NCBI RefSeq assembly: GCF_001665295.1
Contig: NZ_LZSE01000114.1
Span: 1 to 48,817, forward strand
Source of the DNA: Mycobacterium sp. 1554424.7
Lineage (GTDB): Bacteria; Actinomycetota; Actinomycetes; Mycobacteriales; Mycobacteriaceae
Direction: 5' to 3'
DNA: 48,817 nucleotides
Made by a program: the position numbers and the translations under genes. Below, in pieces: positions 44,173 to 48,817 of this stretch. The stretch's first letter is position 1, and the number at the start of each line of letters is the position of its first letter. The notes below the pieces were generated by a model. The model made no database searches. It was not told where the DNA came from and saw only the letters and a program-made list of their open reading frames with translations.

Positions 44173-45437
44173 CACCCGAAGAGGCCTGGAACGAGGCAAT
44201 GAAGCATGAAAACCGCGCCGACCCCTACCCGTTCTTCGACGAACTACGAAAGATGCCCGTGGCGCGGGTGACCAACGGCGTCTACGCCGTCACCGGGTAT
44301 GAGGAGCTCATCGCGCTGGCCCACGACCCGCGGGTGAGCTCCGATATGCGCAGGAGTCCGCTGGCCGGCCGCGCCCAGGAAATCGTCGACCCCTCGGTGG
44401 CCGAGATGATCGAGCAGTACGGGCAGGACCTGAGCTTCATCCAGCAGGATCCGCCCGACCACGACCGGGCTCGGCGCTCCTGCATGCGCTACTTCGGGCC
44501 GCCCCACTCACCGAACGTGATCCCCGGCCAGGAGCCGCTGTGCCAGCAGATCGTCAACGGCCTGCTGGACAAGGCGATTGGCAGGACCCGCATAGACGTG
44601 GTCGACGACTTCGCGTATCCGCTTCCGGTACAGGTGATCTGCCACATCCTGGGGGTGCCGTTGGAAGACGAGCCCCAATTCCATGCCTGGATCGCCGATA
44701 CGATGGCCGGGGTCTTCGACCTGGGTCCGGAGATCGAAACCGAGGAGGGCCACGGCCGGCGGGCGAAAGGCGTCGAGGCAAGCCAGGAACTGAAGAAATA
44801 CATCATCGGGCTGGTCGAACGCGCCGCGAAATCCCCGTGCCCCGGCATGATTTCGCAACTGGTGCACGACGACGGGCCCGACGGGCCGATGTCGCCCAGC
44901 GAGATCGTCAACAACACGATCCTGCTGTTCGTCGCCGGTCACGACTCCACCGTCAACCTGATCGCGCACTGCGTGCTGACGGTGCTGCGCAACCCGTGGT
45001 CGATCGAATTATTGCGCAGCAGACCCGATTTGATTCCCGGTGCCGTCGAGGAGGTGCTGCGACTACAGTCCTCCGTGCAGTTCTTCCCCAGCCGCTCGGC
45101 GCTGGCCGACATCGAAATCGCCGGGACCACAATCCCGAAGGGGTCGCCCATCTTCCTGATGTACGGGGCGGCCAATCGCGACCCGAGGCGCTTCCCTGAT
45201 CCGAACACCTTCGACCCCGAGCGCAAAGACAACGAACACGTGGGCTGGGGGCGCGGCATTCACGTTTGCTTCGGCGGGCCGCTCGCCCGCCTGGAGGTCA
45301 ACACCGCGTTCGAAGCGTTCCTTCGCAGGGTGGAAAACCCGCGGCTCGTGGAGGATCCTCCGCCGTACCGAATAAGCCAGGTGTTCCGCGGACCGCGCCA
45401 TTTGCTCGTCGACTTCGACGAGATCTCGCCGGGGTGA
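44169..45437 (+). CDS. cytochrome P450
   Basis: The 422-residue bacterial P450 has DPPDHDRARR (C helix), I-helix FVAGHDSTVN, ExxR in EEVLRLQ, and heme loop GWGRGIHVCFGG with Cys about 367. The usual Phe seven residues before the Cys is Trp. The partners ferredoxin and reductase are encoded just upstream. ATG 44169 overlaps the leader ORF. Its stop is 2 bp from the convergent molybdoenzyme stop. The substrate is unknown; no CYP family number is assigned. Confidence 0.94.
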   Translation: MTPEEAWNEAMKHENRADPYPFFDELRKMPVARVTNGVYAVTGYEELIALAHDPRVSSDMRRSPLAGRAQEIVDPSVAEMIEQYGQDLSFIQQDPPDHDRARRSCMRYFGPPHSPNVIPGQEPLCQQIVNGLLDKAIGRTRIDVVDDFAYPLPVQVICHILGVPLEDEPQFHAWIADTMAGVFDLGPEIETEEGHGRRAKGVEASQELKKYIIGLVERAAKSPCPGMISQLVHDDGPDGPMSPSEIVNNTILLFVAGHDSTVNLIAHCVLTVLRNPWSIELLRSRPDLIPGAVEEVLRLQSSVQFFPSRSALADIEIAGTTIPKGSPIFLMYGAANRDPRRFPDPNTFDPERKDNEHVGWGRGIHVCFGGPLARLEVNTAFEAFLRRVENPRLVEDPPPYRISQVFRGPRHLLVDFDEISPG

Positions 45438-45439
45438 AA

Positions 45440-47674
45440 TCAGGCGCGTTGCGCGGCCCGAAACCGGGCTTGATCGTCGATGATCGTCACCGGGATGCCG
45501 TTGAGCGCGCCGTTGCCGGACGGCTCGTCGAGGAACGTCGGCGGGGACAGCACGTTGGTGTTGGCCCCCGGCGAACCGTTGGCCACCGACATGCGGGTGC
45601 CCGGCTTGCCATGCCCCCAGCCGTGCGGCATCGACACCACCCCGGGCTTGATCGCGTCGGTGACCTCGACGGGCACTTTGATCTCGCCGGCCGCCGATTT
45701 CACCGTGACCACGTCGCCGTCGGCGATCCCGCAGCGCGCCGCGTCGTCGGGATGAATCAGCAACGTGCACCGGTCCTTGCCCTTCATCAACGCGGGCACG
45801 TTGTGCATCCAGGTGTTGTTCGATCGAAGGTGCCGACGGCTCACCAGCACCAGCGGCTCGGCCGGGCGCTCCATGCGCGCCGCCAGCCGCGGCACGTCGT
45901 CGAGCAGGTATTGGGGCGCGAGGCGGATCTTCTTGTCGGGGGTGCCCAGGATGTCGGGCAGCTGCGGCACCATCGGCCCGAAGTCGATTCCGTTCGGATT
46001 CGCCTTGAGCATGTCCAGGGTGAGCCCGCCCGGATTCTTGCCGTACTGGTCCCCGAAGGGCCCGGTGCGCAGCGTGAGGTCGAGCATCCGCTCCGGGCCG
46101 CCGTGATCGTAGAGCTTGCGGATCTCCGCGCCGTCGAGTCCCCGGGTGAAGGCCAGGTAGTCGAAGAACCCGTCGTCGATCGCGGCCACGTCGACGTCCT
46201 CGGCCGGTGTCCCGGTGCACAGGCCGGTCAGCCGGATCAGGATCTCCCATTCGTGCGGGCGATCGCCCGGGTCGAAAACCGGGGCCGAATAGTTGGCGAT
46301 GCTGTGGATTGCGAAAAGCAGGATCAGGTCATCGTGGTGCGGCTGCTCGAGCGGGGAGAGGCCGGGCAGGATCACGTCCGCGTGCCGCGTCGTCTCGTTG
46401 AGCCAAAGGTCAACGGAGATCATCGCTTCCAGCATCGGCAGCACCTCGTCGAGCTTGTCGCCGCCCGGCGTGGACAACACCGGGTTGCCCGCGACCGTGA
46501 TCAGGGCCTTGAGTTGCCCGTCGCCCGGGGTGGCGATCTCCTCGGCCATGCAGGACACCGGGGCCTGCCCGAGAACCTCCTTGGCGCCGCGCACCCGCGT
46601 GCGCCAGCGGCCGAATTCCGCAAGGCCGCCCTCCAGACCGGGCAGCGGCTGCGTGGTGATCGACCAGGCCGCCGGCTTGGGGAACATCGCGCCGCCGGGG
46701 GTGTCGAAATGTCCGGTCAGGATGTTGATCACGTCGACCAGCCAGCTGGCCAGGCTGCCAAACTCCTGATTGCACAAGCCAATTCGCCCGTACACCACCG
46801 ATCGCTCGGTGCCGGCGAGTTCGCGGGCCAGCCGCCGTATGCGGTCTTCGTCGATGCCGGTGACCCCGCTCACCCGCTCCGGCGGCCACTCCGCGGCGAC
46901 CTCGCGCATCGTGTCGAGGCCGTCGACGTGCGGTCCGGCAGCGACCAGGTCCTCGTCGAAGAGGGTGTGCGCGACCGCCAGCAGCAGCGCCGCGTCGGTG
47001 CCGGGCACGATCGGCAGCCACTCGTCGGCCTGGGCGGCGGTCAGCGTGCGCACCGGGTCGATCACGATCACCTTGCCGCGTTTGCGAATCCCGTTGATCA
47101 GGCCCATCACGTCGGGCGCGGCCAGCAGCGAGCCCTGCGACGCCGCGGGGTTGGCGCCCATGATCACCATCAGGTCGGTGCGTTCGATGTCGGGCACGGG
47201 GAAGTTCCACCAGAGGCCGTACATCAGGTGCGACGACAGGTTCTTCGGCCACTGGTCGACGGTGCCGGGCGAATAGGTGACCGGCATCCCGGACATGCCC
47301 ATGAGCACTCCCGCGTACCGGGCCAGCGAAAACGAGTGTGCCAGTGGGTTACCGGTGTAGGCGGTGACCGCACCGATCCCGTACTTTTCGATCACCGGAG
47401 TCAGCAGTTCGGTGCAGCGACGAAACGCCGCGTCCCAGCTGACCTCGTGCCACTGCCCGTCGACCTTGATCATCGGGCGGCGGATGCGGTCGGGGTCGTC
47501 GTGCACCGCGGCCAGCGATACGCCCTTCGGGCACAGGTGCCCGCGGCTCCAGACGTCGTCGCGGTTGCCGCGGATGCTGGCGACTTTGCCGCCCTCCACC
47601 TGAATTTCCAAGCCGCACATGGCTTCACACAGTGGGCAGGTGCGCAGATGCCTGCCGTCTTCGCCGGTCGTCAC
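45440..47674 (-). CDS. molybdopterin-dependent oxidoreductase (DMSO reductase family)
   Basis: The 744-residue protein has an N-terminal [4Fe-4S] site (Cys13, 16, 20 and 48: CPLCEAMC then LCPKG). Molybdopterin domains follow with GANPAASQGSLLA, ARELAGTERSVVYGRIG and GHFDTPGGAMFPKP. The C-terminal molydopterin-binding domain has HNVPALMKG and IHPDDAARCGI. It oxidises or reduces a substrate with bis-MGD molybdenum, as formate dehydrogenase-like and polysulfide-type enzymes do; the exact reaction is unclear. No twin-arginine signal, so it is cytosolic. GTG 47674 is chosen; the frame stays open upstream, and an in-frame ATG at 47716 would put the palindrome in the coding part. Confidence 0.92.
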   Translation of the reverse strand: MTTGEDGRHLRTCPLCEAMCGLEIQVEGGKVASIRGNRDDVWSRGHLCPKGVSLAAVHDDPDRIRRPMIKVDGQWHEVSWDAAFRRCTELLTPVIEKYGIGAVTAYTGNPLAHSFSLARYAGVLMGMSGMPVTYSPGTVDQWPKNLSSHLMYGLWWNFPVPDIERTDLMVIMGANPAASQGSLLAAPDVMGLINGIRKRGKVIVIDPVRTLTAAQADEWLPIVPGTDAALLLAVAHTLFDEDLVAAGPHVDGLDTMREVAAEWPPERVSGVTGIDEDRIRRLARELAGTERSVVYGRIGLCNQEFGSLASWLVDVINILTGHFDTPGGAMFPKPAAWSITTQPLPGLEGGLAEFGRWRTRVRGAKEVLGQAPVSCMAEEIATPGDGQLKALITVAGNPVLSTPGGDKLDEVLPMLEAMISVDLWLNETTRHADVILPGLSPLEQPHHDDLILLFAIHSIANYSAPVFDPGDRPHEWEILIRLTGLCTGTPAEDVDVAAIDDGFFDYLAFTRGLDGAEIRKLYDHGGPERMLDLTLRTGPFGDQYGKNPGGLTLDMLKANPNGIDFGPMVPQLPDILGTPDKKIRLAPQYLLDDVPRLAARMERPAEPLVLVSRRHLRSNNTWMHNVPALMKGKDRCTLLIHPDDAARCGIADGDVVTVKSAAGEIKVPVEVTDAIKPGVVSMPHGWGHGKPGTRMSVANGSPGANTNVLSPPTFLDEPSGNGALNGIPVTIIDDQARFRAAQRA

Positions 47675-47686
47675 CCACCCACTGTA

Positions 47687-47709
47687 TTCCGCTACCGCCG
47701 GTAGCGGAA
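47687..47709. promoter_or_regulatory. perfect palindrome between molybdoenzyme and LLM genes
   Basis: TTCCGCTACCG and CGGTAGCGGAA are perfect 11-bp arms around a single central C. It sits 12 bp before the molybdoenzyme start and 37 bp before the LLM gene start, as a shared operator should. No regulator gene adjoins it in the window. Confidence 0.65.
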
Positions 47710-47746
47710 GTAGCATCTTGCAGGGGGCGAACGAGAGGGAGATCAG

Positions 47747-48673
47747 GTGCAAATCAGCGTGAATTGTTTCCTCAGCGACGACCCGGAACGCTCGGTGGTC
47801 GACGACTTCGTGTCGGAACTCGCTAAGCTGCGCGACGAGGGGTTCCGGCGGGCCTGGATGGCGCAAATGCCTTGGCAGGCCGACATTTTGACGGTGCTCG
47901 CGGTCGCGTTCCGCGAGGTCGACACGATCGAGGTGGCGACGGGTGTGCTGCCGATCCAAAACCAGCAGCCGATGCTGATGGCGCAGCGCGCGCTCACCCT
48001 CAGCTTGATCTCCGGTGGCCGGTTCATCCTCGGGCTGGGCATGACCCATCGCATCGTCACCGAGGGAATGTGGGGGATTCCGTGGGACAAGCCGGTGCGC
48101 AGACTCGGCGAATACCTCGACGGCCTGCTGCCCTTGCTGGACGGCAAGGACGCCAACGCCACGGGCGAGACGGTGACCACCCGCGGATCGGTGCGCGTTC
48201 ACGGTGCCGCGGCGCCACCGGTGTACATCGCGGCGCTGGGACCGCAACTGCTGCGTCTGACGGGCCGGCGCTGCGCGGGGACGGAGACGTGGATGACCGG
48301 GCCCAAGACCCTCGCCGAACATGTCGGGCCCACCCTTCGCCGCGCGGCCGCCGAGGCCGGTCGCCCGGAAGGCGCGGTGCGGGTGGCGGCCTCGCTGCCG
48401 ATCGCGGTCACCGACGACGTCGCAGCGCTGCGGGCCCAGGCCGCCGAGCAATTCGCGATCTATGGGCAGATGCCGTCATACCGGGCAATGCTCGATCGCG
48501 AGGGCTACCGCGACCCGCAGGATGCGGCCATCATCGGCGACGAGGCCGCCGTCACCGAACGCCTCGACGAATTGCGCGCGGCCGGTGTCGATGAATTCGT
48601 CGCCTACGCATTCGACACCTCCGAAGAGGGCCGGGCCCGCACCCGGAGCCTGTTGCGGACCTACGCCGGCTAG
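47747..48673 (+). CDS. LLM-class F420-dependent oxidoreductase
   Basis: The 308-residue luciferase-like monooxygenase-fold protein opens with ISVNCFLSDDPE. It shows a helix-rich barrel with TIEVATGVLPIQNQQPM, LSLISGGRFILGLGMTH and AAPPVYIAALGPQLL, the pattern of mycobacterial F420 enzymes. These use reduced deazaflavin for redox chemistry. GTG 47747 has AGAGGGAGA upstream. It is divergent from the molybdoenzyme, with the palindrome between, so the two may be regulated together. The substrate is unknown. Confidence 0.9.
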   Translation: MQISVNCFLSDDPERSVVDDFVSELAKLRDEGFRRAWMAQMPWQADILTVLAVAFREVDTIEVATGVLPIQNQQPMLMAQRALTLSLISGGRFILGLGMTHRIVTEGMWGIPWDKPVRRLGEYLDGLLPLLDGKDANATGETVTTRGSVRVHGAAAPPVYIAALGPQLLRLTGRRCAGTETWMTGPKTLAEHVGPTLRRAAAEAGRPEGAVRVAASLPIAVTDDVAALRAQAAEQFAIYGQMPSYRAMLDREGYRDPQDAAIIGDEAAVTERLDELRAAGVDEFVAYAFDTSEEGRARTRSLLRTYAG

Positions 48674-48689
48674 GTGAGGTGCTCGGGTG

Positions 48690-48746
48690 TTGAGTGTGAA
48701 TCGTGGGCATCGTATGTGAGCGCTGGGCGGAAAAATTCGCGGCGCT
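48690..48746. repeat. GTGAA/GGGCGG element at convergent gene ends
   Basis: Contains TTGAGTGTGAA, GTGAGCGCTGGGCGG and AAAAATTCGCG. The element at 36889-36952 has the same words (AGTGTGAA, TTGAGCGTGAA, AGGGCGG, AAAATCGCG) in similar order and also lies between convergent genes. It is perhaps a family of terminator-like intergenic repeats. Confidence 0.45.
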
Positions 48747-48747
48747 T

Positions 48748-48817
48748 TCAGGCGGTGGATGCAACAGCGGGTGGTTTGGTCGGGTTGGACAGTAGTTCGT
48801 CGAGGGCTCCGGCGGGG
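48748..48817 (-). CDS. C-terminal end of an unidentified gene
   Basis: Reading from the right edge, 22 complete codons run to a TGA at 48750-48748, ending ALDELLSNPTKPPAVASTA. Base composition and the convergent position fit a real gene end. There is too little to name a family; the upstream part is outside the window. Confidence 0.45.
   Translation of the reverse strand, partial: PAGALDELLSNPTKPPAVASTA

Noticed and set aside
45266-47704. 812-residue plus-strand open frame opposite the molybdoenzyme
   Set aside because: No domain motifs; the minus strand encodes a clear 4Fe-4S/molybdopterin protein over the same DNA.
48748-48817. Naming the right-edge fragment as a transposase or a second 13E12 copy
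   Set aside because: Only 22 codons are visible and none match a motif that I can defend.

Overview
The window looks like a mycobacterial chromosome segment. Its GC content is high, GTG starts are frequent, and GTGA/ATGA stop-start overlaps are common. It carries an Rv1747-type FHA-ABC transporter, a mycofactocin-type SDR, an F420-type LLM oxidoreductase, a DUF222 (13E12-repeat) protein at the left edge, and many acyl-CoA, P450 and SDR genes. A slow-growing, non-tuberculous species is plausible, but the sequence does not fix the species. I saw no tRNA, rRNA, CRISPR array or intact insertion sequence.

Layout. (1) 1-507: 5' part of a DUF222 protein, cut by the window edge. (2) 612-8827, minus strand: a catabolic cluster of TetR regulator, cytochrome P450, mycofactocin-type SDR, crotonase-fold protein, double-domain CaiB CoA-transferase, second SDR and an aminoglycoside-phosphotransferase-fold protein. 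The last six genes are tightly packed, and a shared operator-like motif lies before both the TetR and the P450 gene. (3) 8898-19317: mixed genes, including a SecD-head lipoprotein, a TIM-barrel epimerase-like protein, a class II amidotransferase, a zinc-ribbon metallopeptidase, a Gfo/Idh/MocA oxidoreductase, a sulfatase, a nitronate monooxygenase-like enzyme, a small secreted protein, an alpha/beta hydrolase and a membrane Ser/Thr kinase. (4) 19323-23033, minus: an AMP-ligase, class II aldolase and amidohydrolase operon. (5) 23082-25990: small secreted and membrane proteins, an SDR and an EamA-like membrane protein.

(6) 25992-34997, minus: the most striking block, nine consecutive genes, most of them overlapping. 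They encode two acyl-CoA dehydrogenases, two MaoC-type hydratases, an Ltp2-like thiolase-fold aldolase, a separate DUF35 protein, an HSL-family esterase, a Baeyer-Villiger-type flavin monooxygenase and an acyl-CoA ligase. The order of the first five resembles the cholesterol side-chain (igr) operon, but the DUF35 domain is a separate gene and oxygenation, ester-cleavage and CoA-activation genes are added. Read together they suggest a ketone-to-ester-to-acid-to-CoA route that ends in retro-aldol cleavage. A divergent TetR gene with a 27-bp imperfect palindrome, and a coupled putative diiron protein, sit at its head (35108-36589).

(7) 36718-42128: a 54-residue small protein, the FHA-ABC transporter, a small acidic protein, an HSL-type hydrolase and an SDR. 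(8) 42523-45437: ferredoxin, ferredoxin reductase and P450, a complete electron-transfer operon. (9) 45440-48673: a molybdopterin oxidoreductase and a divergent LLM flavin oxidoreductase with a perfect 11-bp-arm palindrome between them. (10) 48748-48817: the C-terminal end of an unidentified gene.

All functions are inferred from motifs and remembered family knowledge. No database search was run.
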